In this document: in pieces, positions 55,017-64,000 of the stretch
How positions within the stretch are numbered: position 1 is the first letter of the stretch
Layout of the letters: each line of letters opens with the position of its first letter
Source of the DNA: Heloderma charlesbogerti
Taxonomy: Eukaryota > Chordata > Lepidosauria > Squamata > Helodermatidae
Direction of reading: 5' to 3'
DNA: 64,000 nucleotides
Assembly: GCA_026122225.1 (NCBI GenBank)
Contig: JANEZZ010002887.1
Coordinates: 744,001 to 808,000, forward strand
Made by a program: the position numbers and the translations under genes
Notes under the pieces: generated by a model
The model's input: only the letters and a program-made list of their open reading frames with translations
Told to the model about the DNA's origin: nothing
Database searches by the model: none

Positions 55017-55096
55017 AGCCTGATTCCCAGGCGGTCGCACATCCAACTACTGACCGGGGCCGACCCTGTTTAGCATCCGAGATCAGACAAGCGCAC
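55017..55096 (-). ncRNA. 5S rRNA-derived segment (SINE head or 5S pseudogene)
   Basis: The minus strand reads TTGTCTGATCTCGGATGCTA, AACAGGGTCGGCC and GTTGGATGTGCGACCGCCTG, GGAATCAGG, matching the middle and 3' part of vertebrate 5S rRNA. The internal promoter boxes A (GCTAAACAGGGTC) and C (GATGTGCGACCGCCTGG) are recognisable with a few substitutions. The 5' quarter of 5S is absent. Downstream, CCTGCATTTAGCAGGGGGTT resembles a CR1-type 3' end, so a 5S-headed SINE is likelier than a gene. Confidence 0.78.
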
Positions 55097-55099
55097 GCA

Positions 55100-55660
55100 G
55101 GAAAACAGCACAGTGCTTGAGTGTGAACCGAGCTTGCACATTCAATGAAGCACTGCAATGGGGAAAATGGGTGAGTGTGAATAATCACGTTTTAATGCGA
55201 GAACATTTAACCCGATGGGACACCGAATCCATTGCAATGGCAGGTGCAATGTAGATTGGCCCCATGTCTCATCAAATTATTAGGGCCAGGACAGACTCTG
55301 AGAAGCAATGCTGGTTAGTCTCAAAATGGAGGAGGAGGCAGGGAAACAGAGTTATTCTGAGGCTCCAAATCCTCTCAGCAGTACTGGTGCATTTTACACA
55401 ACACTCACTGGAATGCATCAAGCCAAGGAGGAGGCCAGCCTGGGCCATCCATCTGCCAGAAGAAGGAGCAATTGCAGGGAGCTTGCTTCCCCCTCCCTGC
55501 CAGACCCCCCCCCCCAGCTGCAACTCACAGTTGCCCTGGGAATGCAGAAGTCAAGGGAAGGAATATTCTGGCCACATCCATTGGCCAAATAGCTACCAAT
55601 TGCTATTCAAGCAGGAACACCAGAAAGGGAAGAGCAGCCTGGCCTGAAGTGCATTTAGCG
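55100..55660. other. No recognised gene
   Basis: Overlapping frames on both strands (55264-55647) lack known motifs. A C run lies near 55506. Confidence 0.38.
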
Positions 55661-55667
55661 TATGATC

Positions 55668-55768
55668 CTATGCATGTTTAGGCAGAAAAGGGTCCAGCAA
55701 TGCTGGCTAAGGCATGCTGGGAGCTGTAGAACTTTTTTCTGTCTAAACTTGCATCAGATTGTGGTGAC
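55668..55768. mobile_element. TTAA-type palindromic MITE, diverged
   Basis: TATGATCCTATGCATGTTTA and CAGAAAAGGGTCCAGCAATG on the left, TAGAACTTTTTTCTGTCTAA on the right. Flanks TTTA and TTTA agree. Confidence 0.62.
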
Positions 55769-55794
55769 TTTAAATGCCCACTTAGAACCCACCA

Positions 55795-55915
55795 TCTTGT
55801 TCTGGCCTTGAAAAACTGTTCTCCCTCCTCTTCCTTTTCCCTCCACTCCCCTTCCCTTGTGTGTCTTTTCTTTTTAGTTCGTAAGCCTGGTGGCAGGGCT
55901 TCTCTCTCACTGACC
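55795..55915 (+). mobile_element. LINE 3' UTR-like repeat
   Basis: TCCCTTGTGTGTCTTTTCTT then TTTAGTTCGTAAGCCTGGTG and GCAGGGCTTCTC, the motif order of 30360-30440. Confidence 0.35.
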
Positions 55916-56004
55916 GGGTTTGGATGATCAGCGGGGGGAAACAATGCAACTTTGGTTGTTCCCCCCCCCCCGCGCGCATGCCGGTTATGCAACTGGGATT
56001 ACCC

Positions 56005-56070
56005 TATTTATTTATTTCATTTTTATACCGCCCAATAGCTGAAGCTCTCTGGGGAGTTCACAAAAATTAC
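56005..56070 (-). mobile_element. L2-like LINE tail
   Basis: TTTATTTATTTCATTTTTAT and ACCGCCCAATAGCTGAAGCT, the same inverted tail as 6339-6455. Confidence 0.65.
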
Positions 56071-56267
56071 TTGCAGTAGGGGTTGTACGGTGGGTGAAAA
56101 GTCACCATGGCCACCCCACGCGCCTGGTTCAGATAACATGGCAACTCGCAACACAGCACAGGTAATTAGGATAATCCCAGTCGTGCGACTGGCACATGAG
56201 GGGTCCAGGAAACAACCAACACTGTGTTGTTTTCCGTATGGATCATCTGAACACGCCCCTTTCTCTC

Positions 56268-56350
56268 GTTGATTGATGTGAGCTGCCTTGGGAGACAAGA
56301 GTGGTCTGAAAAGCAGAATAAAATACAGTAAATAAATAATAAACAAATAT
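56268..56350 (+). mobile_element. LINE 3' end fragment
   Basis: GTGAGCTGCCTTGGGAGACA followed by AGCAGAATAAAATACAGTAA and an ATAAATAAT tail. Confidence 0.45.
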
Positions 56351-57100
56351 ATCTGGACCTAGTTCAAGTGGCAGTCCATTCACAGCACTACACCACTGTG
56401 TTTGGAAAGGCCCAGGAACATCTTTAGGGGAGACTAGAAAAGACAGCAACATGTGCAGGGAACACATTTGAAGAGCTCCGAATAGGGTTCTTGGGTGTTC
56501 TTTTCTGGAGACATTTGAATGAGCAATATTACCAGAGTATCCAGAGGCTCTTACTGGATGGGTGACAGACTTGTTTTAAGGAGCGCCATCCTGGCTAATT
56601 TATCTGTTGACATCTAACTGGAAACGATATGTTTGCCTTCATGCACCTGGCTAATTCCAAAGGGTTCAGCAGTATCTCAGCAACAAGCAAGACATTATAG
56701 TCTTATGGACCCATCCCTGCAGTACACTCCCAGCAGGGCTGTTGAACATTCTTTTTCTATCCATCACAGCATTCTACAGCCAAGCGAGTGTGTGGTTTGA
56801 CTGGTCTCAGGAGTATAGGGAACTTGGTGCGTATTAAATCTTCCAGTGTTGCAAATATCTTGACAATAATAAGAAGCCTTAGTTTAAACCAATGCAGCAG
56901 ATGGCCTGTGTGCTGGCAGTTCATATTATTCCAGCTGACAACTGAGTTATACTGGAGGGAGCGAATTCATCCTTTAAAAAAAAATCTTGGCGGGATTTTG
57001 CAGTTTCAAATCAGTCCTTCGACCTGAATAAAAACTGTAAGCAGCCATTTTGTTAGAGGTGAAGTGCAATCACAGGCTGGCATTGTAGCTAGCATATAGG
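56351..57100. other. No recognised gene
   Basis: No coding domain or known repeat seen. Confidence 0.42.
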
Positions 57101-57234
57101 GCAGGGATGGAGCAATGGGAGAGCTCCAGATGTTTGGATTCCAGCTCCCAGAAACCCCTGCCAGCATGGCTAATGGTCAGGAATGCTGGGAGTTGAAGCT
57201 CAAAACATCTGGAGACCCACTTTTTGCCCACCAT
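57101..57234. mobile_element. Palindromic MITE (CAGGGRTGG...CTCCAGATGT)
   Basis: CTCCAGATGTTTGGATTCCA mirrored by AAACATCTGGAG, with CCAGCATGGC at the centre and CAATGGTGGGCAAAAAG on the complement of the right end. Related to the CAGGGGTAGGCAA family; no clear duplication. Confidence 0.65.
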
Positions 57235-57693
57235 TGTGTATGGTAGCCAAATGCGAAAGAGGATGGGGCTGCTGCACCGTTAATAATTGCATAGAACAGG
57301 GAATTTCAGCAGGTAGAGCTTGCATGACAAGCTACAACTGCTGGAATGTCCTCTTCTGCACAACTATTAAAGGTGCAGGAGCCCTAGCGTTTTTCTGCAT
57401 CTAGCCAGTGGTATAGTGGAGGGTGGGTGGGACATTGAGTAGCACAATCTGAGCTCTGAGACCATTTTTGGAGGAGGAGCAATGTCACAATTTGCTGGAG
57501 GCCAGGTTAACTGATGGACCCTCCTTGCTCTGGAAGATGACTCAGGTGTTAATGAGGCTTTCAAGTTTTATCAAAGTCTGTAATATTAGCACAGAGGAAG
57601 TCTGACAGACTATTCTATGTCTGTCAGCAGATCCTAATAAATCAGGTATTATGTTATGTACCACTGCTGTTTGGGTATGTGTGTGTGTGCAGC
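57235..57693. other. No recognised feature
   Basis: A short GT run near 57677. Nothing else recognised. Confidence 0.38.
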
Positions 57694-58044
57694 AGGGAGA
57701 AGTCAGAGAACCTGCAATGGATTCAAATGAGTTCATATTTCTATGAATCCGACCTGTGGATTCTGCAGTGGACTGGATTTTCCTTAGTCGTGTGGATTCC
57801 ACAGAGTTGTGGACTATTGGGTTTCTTTTTTTACTTTTGGGGGGGATTTGCACAAATGTGCATTTGCGCTCATGTGCATTAGCGGAAATGTGAATTAGCG
57901 CTAATGCGCATTATTGCAAATGGAATGAAATTCTCAGACATCCCTAAAAAAAATAAAATCCAATTCCAGCAATGAATGGTGAAAGACACTTGACAATCTG
58001 TAAAACACAGATGGAACGGATTTAACAAAACCTGTTCATCCCTA
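57694..58044 (-). mobile_element. TAGGGATGT-family MITE
   Basis: Starts AGGGAGAAGTCAGAGAACCT and ends CCTGTTCATCCCTA. The interior ATTTCTATGAATCCGACCTG, GGATTCTGCAGTGGACTGG and TGTGAATTAGCGCTAATGCG matches 23450-23829 closely. The first base of the terminus is altered. Confidence 0.75.
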
Positions 58045-59264
58045 TACGTGTGTATATAAAAAGATCATTCCTGGGCTCTCCTTGGGGGTAAGAGCATGGG
58101 GGCTGCTATGTGGAGTGCTGGCATTTCAAAGTGTACCATTACACCACTGTAGTGGCCACCCTATTAGTGTGCTGGCATGTGGATACAGGAGGCCACAATT
58201 CAAGTATGGAGCTCTTGGATGAAACAGAAAAGGGGGGCAGGTGTGGAGACAGAATTGGGTGAGGACAGCAAGGCCAATGCAGAGGAAAGAGGGAACAACC
58301 AGGGGCAATAAAGAATAGTGTGAATTAGCCCTACAGAACTCATTTCTGTGCCATATGTTTGAATTCTTCTTGTAGCCCAGAATCGGTGAGTTATATTTTC
58401 TTTGCTGTGCAAATGAACTAAGGTATTGCAAGGAGCTAGCAGCTCAGGTTCAACAAGATGTATTTCTGAGCTGTCTTTCAAAGAGAGTCTCTACACCAGC
58501 CTAAAATCCCCCATTTAAAATGGTGCTTTCTGCTTCCATTTTAAATGCAGGATCATGATGGGCTCCCTTTACATGCGCTTCCTTCCCCGCTCCTTTCCCC
58601 GCTCCTTTCCCCCCTTATCTGAGTTTTCCATCTGTTTCATTGGTCTAGCTCCTGTTATTGCCACTTTTCCATTTTCACAGGGGGAACTCAAGCAAACTCA
58701 AGTGCTGTAATTTGATAGCTCATTATCTCTGATCTTTTTACAAATGGAATAAAGGTCATTTTGTGCAGGAGATGCCCTGGAGGTTAACAATATCATCTAA
58801 AGGGCCCACAAATGTCCTTGGGTAACCAATCTCAATAGCAGGATAAAAGCTCCGTGTGAAGAAGCCCAAAGACAGGTCTAGCCAATTCAACTCTTAGGCT
58901 GAACCTACCTTATTTGTACTTGTGATTTTGAAATCTCATTGTGTCTCCGTGTTTAAAAATCTGAAAGAAGATGAAATGAACAAGACCAAAAGTGTGTGAT
59001 GGGAGAGTTGAGCTCAACATAGGAGAGAGATTTGTCTTGAAATTTGACGTCTTCCATTCAGAGTGGGAGAATTTCTCCCAGCTATCAGCACAAGGGGAGT
59101 TGTGGGATGCTTGAAGGAGAACTTAGTTTCATGCTGTGGTAACCCCCTTCCTCAAATTCTCCTATTCCTTGTCCTAGTTGAAACTTCTCCCGGAGACATA
59201 GAATGAGGCACAAACCCCTGTACTCTGAGGAGGACTGAGCCATTCAAATGGCAACGTTCAGCTC
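58045..59264. other. No recognised gene
   Basis: About 1.2 kb, apparently single copy. Minus frames at 58126-58481 have no recognisable domain. Confidence 0.42.
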
Positions 59265-59337
59265 AGCCTTCCCCAGCCTGGTGGTGGAAGTTGCAGTCCA
59301 ACACATCTGGAGGGCACTACATTGGCAAAGGCTGGGT
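59265..59337. mobile_element. MITE (CAGCCTTCCCCAAC family), deleted
   Basis: CAGCCTTCCCCAGCCTGGTG then GTCCAACACATCTGGAGGGC and TTGGCAAAGGCTG. The central part of the palindrome is missing. Confidence 0.6.
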
Positions 59338-60043
59338 TAACCCAATCACAGCGCTATACCACAGGAGGCTACATGCACAGGCTTCCCATGAGAAGTCACA
59401 GGAGTCTGATTGGGAGGTGGTGAACTGCCGTGACTGAAAAAAGAAATGCAGAAAACTATTTGAGGGTGATTTATTGGGGGATTAATGCAGCATTAAGGTA
59501 TAATGTTGTTCAAAGGGAGCTGGGCCTCGTTTGCTATTTCTGGAGACTTGGAGAAAACAACAAAAGGAGGCAGGAAGGAGATGCTTTCTCCCTCACTGCA
59601 AGCTTTCCAGACGGTGTGGTGTCATTGGTTACACCCCTGTTGCTATTCTGGAAACCACCAGGGATGCGGGGGGGGGGGGCGTTATGGATCCTTTTTACAT
59701 TGTTAACGTCTGTATAAATTTCAGAAGTTCATGTCATGAGACTCCTGCTTATTCTCCAGGAAAAAAACAAACTAAAACAGAAACACCCGGGGGAAGTAAT
59801 TTAACTCTGGAAATCTCATTGGTGGCTGGGCTTTGGTGCTGCTCCACAAAATAAAGGTTATCATTCTAAAATTCTGCCTCTGGAATACCTTCCTTCATAA
59901 TGTGCAGGCACAGAGACAGAGATTTGGCAATGGTCTCCTTTCCTTTGCATTTAATCATCTGCTTTTTGCTAGATGGCGTCTTGACTGGTGGAGTTGATAC
60001 TTCAGGGCAGTATAAATGTATTGACACTATAGTTATAACAGAT
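59338..60043. other. No recognised gene
   Basis: Three overlapping plus frames (59430-59854) lack known motifs; a G run lies at 59669-59678. Confidence 0.38.
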
Positions 60044-60182
60044 CAGCCTTCCCCAATCTGGGCCCCTCCAGATGTTTTGGACTCCAACTCCCTGCATTCC
60101 CTGCCACCATTAGCCATTCTGGCTTGAGCTGATGGGAACTGAAGTCCAAACAATCTGGAGGGCACCCGGTTGGGGAGGGCAG
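60044..60182. mobile_element. Palindromic hAT-type MITE (CAGCCTTCCCCAAC)
   Basis: Ends CAGCCTTCCCCAATCTGGGC and ACCCGGTTGGGGAGGGCAG, inner GATGTTTTGGACTCCAACTC and its mirror. Flanks TAACAGAT (60036-60043) and TAATAGAT (60183-60190), 7 of 8 identical. Confidence 0.87.
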
Positions 60183-60363
60183 TAATAGATAAACAAGAGA
60201 TATTGAGAATTGTACGGTTGGGTCGATTTGTTGATATAGATACCAGGATTTTTGATTGACTTAGGTCAATTTGGTACCCCCTAGACATGTGTGTATGTAA
60301 TGGCTTCCCACAAGATACAGTTATACATAAATGGCTTGGGGCCTGAAAGCTCACCCTCTACAA

Positions 60364-60488
60364 CAGGGGTAGGAAATCTGTGGCCATCCAGATGTTGTTC
60401 AGCTTCAACTTCCATCAGCCCCAGCCAGCATGTCCAATGGTCAGGGATGTTGGGAGTTGTAGTCCAACTACAGGTCCCCCACCCCCTG
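60364..60488. mobile_element. Palindromic hAT-type MITE (CAGGGGTAGG)
   Basis: Ends CAGGGGTAGGAAATCTGTGG and CAGGTCCCCCACCCCCTG. Flanks CTCTACAA (60356-60363) and CTCTACCA (60489-60496), 7 of 8 identical. Confidence 0.87.
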
Positions 60489-60496
60489 CTCTACCA

Positions 60497-61019
60497 GATC
60501 AGCATTTCCAGATACAGAAGCTCTTCTCGAGGTCCCTCCAAAATTCCTAAAAATCCCACCACCGTTCAAATACACTTTCTGCTCTGTTCTCAGGTTTTGC
60601 CAGGAAACTGGTGATGCTGATCTGGCCAAAACTGGGAGAGCCTTCCTTCTGATCTTCCATTATCAAAAGAGAATTTCTTTCATTGGCTGCCAGCTACAAG
60701 AAGCTACAACAGCCACATCTTGCAAGCACACCCACAAAAGTTAATAGCCTACACATTTTTTTCACTAGGTCACCTGGCAATACATGGCTATATTATTGTT
60801 TGGTGGCTCACAGAAATTCTGCCAGTAGAATGTCCGGGTTGTAAGGGAAGGTGGGGATGGGGGAGATGCACCATCTGTTCCCCTTTACAAAAGCTTTATT
60901 GCCTGGTCACCTGCATGTCATTTTTGCTACTCCTAGATGATCAAGCAAGTGGCCATTGACAAGTTTGTAGCAAACCCACTAGCAAATGGCAGCCTTTTCT
61001 ACCAGAGAGATCAGCCTTC
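60497..61019. other. No recognised feature
   Basis: Nothing recognised. Confidence 0.4.
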
Positions 61020-61127
61020 TCTGTAATGGCGTTTGTTGTTGTTTATTCACTCAGTCGCTTCCGACTCTTCGTAACTTCATGGACCAGCCCACGCCAGAGC
61101 TTCCTGTCAGCCGTCACCACCCCCAGC

Positions 61128-61639
61128 TAGGGATGGCAGAGAATTCCTCCACGGATCACGGTGAGGCCGAATGCCAGTGCATTCGGCCCCCCCGAAATCT
61201 GTGGCGGAATGACCTGCCCCCCCGCCCCCCCGCGGATCCCTCCCGGGACGAGACTTACCTGGGGCAGATCTTCCGGGTGGCTGCGGCGGCGGCTGCGGCG
61301 GCGGTGGCTGGTCTTCCAACCGGCTGCCGCTGCCGCCATTTGCAGGGGTTTTTGTTTTTGTTTTTACAGAGACGTGATAGGCTACATAAGTTTTTACGTA
61401 GCCTAAAACAACTGGATAAAAAAAAAAAGGCATACGCAAATGGCGGCAGCTATGGCCTGGCTGGGCCTGGCCGGCTGGTCCGCAGAGCTGCCGCGGAGCA
61501 CAGCCGGCCGCGGAGGATTCCGGGGGGGAGGAACGGAGCGCCTCCCCCCCATCGAGGATTCCAGGGGGGGGGGATGGAACGCCTCCCCCCCCACCATAAA
61601 CATAATCCACGAAAGGTAAGTGACTTTCGTACATCCCTA
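61128..61639 (+). mobile_element. TAGGGATG MITE, perfect 8-bp TSD, GC-rich
   Basis: 512 bp, ends TAGGGATGGCAGAGAATTCC and TTTCGTACATCCCTA. Perfect duplication CCCCCAGC (61120-61127, 61640-61647). The interior includes GAGGCCGAATGCCAGTGCAT, an inverted pair GCTGCCGCCATTTGC (near 61329) and GCAAATGGCGGCAGC (near 61436), and the hairpin GTGATAGGCTACATAAG facing TACGTAGCCTAAAAC. Open frames across it are compositional. Confidence 0.92.
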
Positions 61640-61902
61640 CCCCCAGCTCCCCCAAAGCCGAATCCATCACCTCCAGAATATCATCCATCCATCTTGCCCT
61701 TGGTTGGCCCCTCTTCCTTTTGCCTTCCACTTTCCCTAGCATCAGCATCTTCTCCAGGGTATCCTGTCTTCTCATGATGTGGCCAAACGACTTCAGTTTT
61801 GCCTTAAATATCATTCCCTCCAGTCAGCAGTCTGCTCTGGCTTGATTTCTAGGGATGGACAAAAGTCATTTACCTGATCCCGAAGCTTGCTTCGCGGTGG
61901 GG

Positions 61903-62046
61903 GGGAGGCGCCCCGTCCCTCCCCGCTGAAATTCTGGCCGGGGGAGAGGCACCCCGTCCCTCCCCGCCGAAATTCTGGCCGGGAGGGAGGCGCCCCATCC
62001 CTCCCCGCCAAAATTCTGGCCGGGGGGGGAGCGCCCTGTCTCTCTG
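61903..62046. repeat. GC-rich tandem repeat, about 48-bp unit, three copies
   Basis: Units contain GAGGCGCCCCGTCCCTCCCC followed by GCTGAAATTCTGGCCGGG, with small variations. Inside the MITE 61850-62571. Confidence 0.88.
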
Positions 62047-62121
62047 GCCGCGAAACCTCTTCTCCTGCCGGGACGCAAATGGCAGCGGCCATAGCCGCCG
62101 CCATTTGTGTCCCTGGCCTGC

Positions 62122-62174
62122 AGTCAGCCGTGATAGGCTATGTAAATGTTTACGTAGCCTATCACGGCTGACTT
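62122..62174. repeat. 53-bp palindrome
   Basis: AGTCAGCCGTGATAGGCTAT and its mirror ...AGCCTATCACGGCTGACT around TAAATGTTTA, with one arm mismatch. It shares the GTGATAGGCTA core with 25137-25509 and 61371-61410. Confidence 0.92.
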
Positions 62175-62189
62175 TGAAAAAAAAAAAAA

Positions 62190-62416
62190 GTGCGTACGCA
62201 AATGGCGGCGCCCATGGGTGCCGCCATTTGCGTTCCTTATTTTGGCATGGGTAGTCTACGTAAATATTTATGTAGGCTACGGCGAAAATAAGGGCAACGC
62301 TATTTGCGTTGCCCTTATTTTCACTGTAGTCTACATAAATATTTACGTAGACTACCCGTGCCAAAATAAGGAACGCAAATGGCGGCACCCATGGGCGCCG
62401 CCATTTGCGTACGCGC
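62190..62416. repeat. 227-bp near-perfect palindrome made of smaller palindromes
   Basis: The arms of about 113 bases differ at only about five positions. Each arm holds a self-palindrome GCAAATGGCGGCGCCCATGG (and its mirror), then a TACGTAAATATTTATGTA hairpin, and the arms meet at GGGCAACGCTATTTGCGTTG. Confidence 0.93.
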
Positions 62417-62886
62417 TTCCCCCCCCCAAAGTCGCCGCCGCCACGGACATTCGCTCAAGGTAAGTCCCATCCCGGGGGGGTGGCGGACCGTTTCTCCACC
62501 AATTTCGGGGGGCCGAATGCGTTGGCATTCGGCCTCCCAGAGATTCGTGGAGAAATTCTCTGACATCCCTATGATTTCCTGGAGTATGGACTGGTTTGAT
62601 CTTCTTGCAGTCCAAGGCACTCTCAGAATTTTCCTCCAGCACCACAATTCAAAAGCATCTATCTTCCTTCGCTCAGCCTTCCTTATGGTCCAGCTCTCGC
62701 AGCCGTGGGTTACTACGGGGAATACCATTGCTTTAACTATGTGGACCTTTGTTGTCAGTGTGATGTCTCTGCTCTTCACTATTTTATCAAGATTTGTCAT
62801 TGCTCTCCTCCCAAGAAGTAAACGTGTTCTGAGTTCCTGGCTGCAGTCAGCGTCTGCAGTAATCTTTGTGCCTAGAAACGGGGTTA

Positions 62887-63299
62887 GCCAATAAGAAATA
62901 AGCATTCCATACTGCCGGGCTTTATCCAACTTTTATTCCTCTCTGAGACTCCCACCCACCAAGCCCCCTTTTCTCAGGGCTGTATGTCATGCCTCAGCAA
63001 CTATGAGGCCTCAGGACCCAAGACAGCTGGCTGTATAAGGCTTGGTGGATAGGGACCAGCCCTTGAAAATCAGCAGGGCCTGACTGCAGGATGCCCCACC
63101 TCCAGCTCTGACATTGGGAGTGAACACTGGCAGGTTCTAGAATGCTGCTGCTGCAGAGCACCCTGCCAAGACCAGCCCCAGTTAAAGGACTGTGTATGCC
63201 CATATGGCTGGGCTGGTGCTATTTATGGAATGGTGAAGTAAACGGGGAAGCCTGTTTGCAAAGAGGGCAGTTGTGTAAGAAGAGGAAACTGATCACCAA
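62887..63299. other. No recognised feature
   Basis: Frames on both strands (62994-63339) without recognisable domain. Confidence 0.4.
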
Positions 63300-63602
63300 A
63301 AGAGAGTGCACTGATTTGCATAACATTTGCATATACTAATTTATATGTATAGATTGAAATGTAGAAATCTTTACTATAATTGAAACAGAAATACAATGCA
63401 TCCTGCTGTAGGGGTGAAGACTGAGTCAGTGTAACCTGTTCAGTCTACTACTCAGATGCTAATGGTTGATGGGTAGCTTCCGCTCTCCATTCCTATGCTT
63501 GTGATCCTTAAACCAGCCTTGGACTGGACTGGACAGCCCTTCAAACAGAGGATGCCTTCAAACAGAGGGCTGTCCTCTGTAATGTAGGACACATGGCCAC
63601 CC
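63300..63602. mobile_element. MITE (TAGGGTGGCCA family), left end missing
   Basis: Right end GTAGGACACATGGCCACCCTA; interior ATTTGCATAACATTTGCATA, CAGTCTACTACTCAGATGCT and GACAGCCCTTCAAACAGAGG, co-linear with 32118-32500. The right end is complementary to TAGGGTGGCCA at the left of that copy. Confidence 0.62.
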
Positions 63603-64000
63603 TAATTGCAAACAGCTACCTGGTAAGGATCACTCTGTTTAGGGAGGAAGATAGAAATTCTTATGCAGTGCGTGCCTTGGAGCATGACATCCAAACGACG
63701 TGTGTGTCTGCAAAGTCGTGTCTTTAAAGTTTCATGAGACCAGGATTACATGGTGTGCAAGTGTTATGTTTAGCTTGATGAGCATTAATGATTTGTTTTA
63801 GTGCTTTCATTCACATCAGAAAACTTTCCATTACATTTAAATAAAATGCTTCTAGAGAAATGGACACACAGGACTTCAAAGGGAGCCCCACACACAGGCA
63901 GCTACAAGGAACATGCCCCCCCCCCCGAGGCAGTTGGTCTGGATGTTGAGAAGGTCCCGAATGCTTCAGAATTAATGGGTTTTTAAAAAATATTCTCAAA
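63603..64000. other. No recognised feature
   Basis: Nothing recognised to the end of the window; a C run lies at 63917-63926. Confidence 0.4.

Larger units (their letters stand above)
61850..62571 (-). mobile_element. TAGGGATG MITE with nested palindromes
   Basis: 722 bp, ends TAGGGATGGACAAAAGTC and ATTCTCTGACATCCCTA. TGATTTC flanks both sides (61843-61849, 62572-62578), 7 bp of an expected 8. The reverse complement of its right end (GAGGCCGAATGCCAACGCAT) matches the left end of 61128-61639. It holds a GC-rich tandem repeat (61903-62046), a 53-bp palindrome (62122-62174) and a 227-bp palindrome (62190-62416). Confidence 0.92.
61020..62886 (-). mobile_element. Bov-B-type (RTE) LINE, 5'-truncated, split twice
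   Basis: Three blocks form one reverse-oriented LINE. 61020-61127 is the tail (TTGTTTATTCACTCAGTCGC, CCGACTCTTCGTAACTTCAT). 61640-61849 encodes IFKAKLKSFGHIMRRQDTLE and GKVEGKRKRGQPRARWMDD. 62572-62886 encodes ITADADCSQELRTRLLLGRR, ESWTIRKAERRKIDAFELWC and RVPWTARRSNQSILQEI. The gaps are MITEs. It is diverged from the Bov-B at 49772-52979 and truncated 5' near 62886. Confidence 0.9.

Noticed and set aside
55017..55096. Functional 5S rRNA gene
   Set aside because: The 5' quarter of 5S is missing, both promoter boxes carry substitutions, and no T-run terminator follows the 5S end.
61107..62388. Long proline/arginine-rich frames on both strands
   Set aside because: They run across GC-rich MITE repeats and palindromes; only the short stretch in 61640-61849 is real LINE coding sequence.

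Overview
This window looks like intergenic nuclear DNA from a squamate reptile (lizard or snake). The case rests on two full Sauria SINEs (a lepidosaur family with a tRNA-like head and a Bov-B-type tail), a full-length Bov-B LINE, CR1 and L2-like LINEs, an old L1, and many short inverted-repeat DNA transposons. I recognise no exon of a host protein gene, no functional tRNA or rRNA gene, and nothing bacterial or plasmid-like. Nearly all long reading frames are retrotransposon remnants; most other open frames are chance ORFs or lie in microsatellites. The species cannot be named from the sequence.

Layout. 1-1016: 3' part of an L2-like LINE, with a near-identical inverted relative at 6811-7516. 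2.3-11.5 kb: L2 tails, CR1 fragments (4556-5240, 8179-8880), tRNA-derived SINEs and MITEs, several with clean 8-bp target duplications. 12.3-15.6 kb: a nest in which an old L1 is broken by a Sauria SINE and by an L2-like LINE that itself holds a second Sauria SINE. 16.0-26 kb: a CpG-richer block with possible terminal inverted repeats, then MITEs, including one inside a CR1 (18.2-19.0 kb) and a 741-bp element with four tandem hairpin units (24920-25660). 26-46 kb: CR1 and L2-like LINE 3' ends, more MITEs, a pentamer satellite, a tRNA SINE and a probable solo LTR. 47.8-49.5 kb: MITE-in-MITE nesting. 49772-52979: full-length Bov-B on the minus strand with a perfect 13-bp duplication; its RT frame is open for 614 codons but its endonuclease region is broken. 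55 kb: a 5S-rRNA-derived segment. 61.0-62.9 kb: a 5'-truncated Bov-B-type LINE split twice by related hyper-palindromic MITEs.

How the parts relate. The Bov-B and L1 LINEs supply the kind of machinery used by the Sauria SINEs (Bov-B-like tail) and other short retroposons. The MITEs carry only ends recognisable by a transposase and must have moved using enzymes encoded elsewhere. Their 8-bp duplications point to the hAT superfamily; one family with TTAA flanks resembles piggyBac. The most unusual material is the TAGGGATG-ended MITE group, whose interiors are built from palindromes nested in palindromes.
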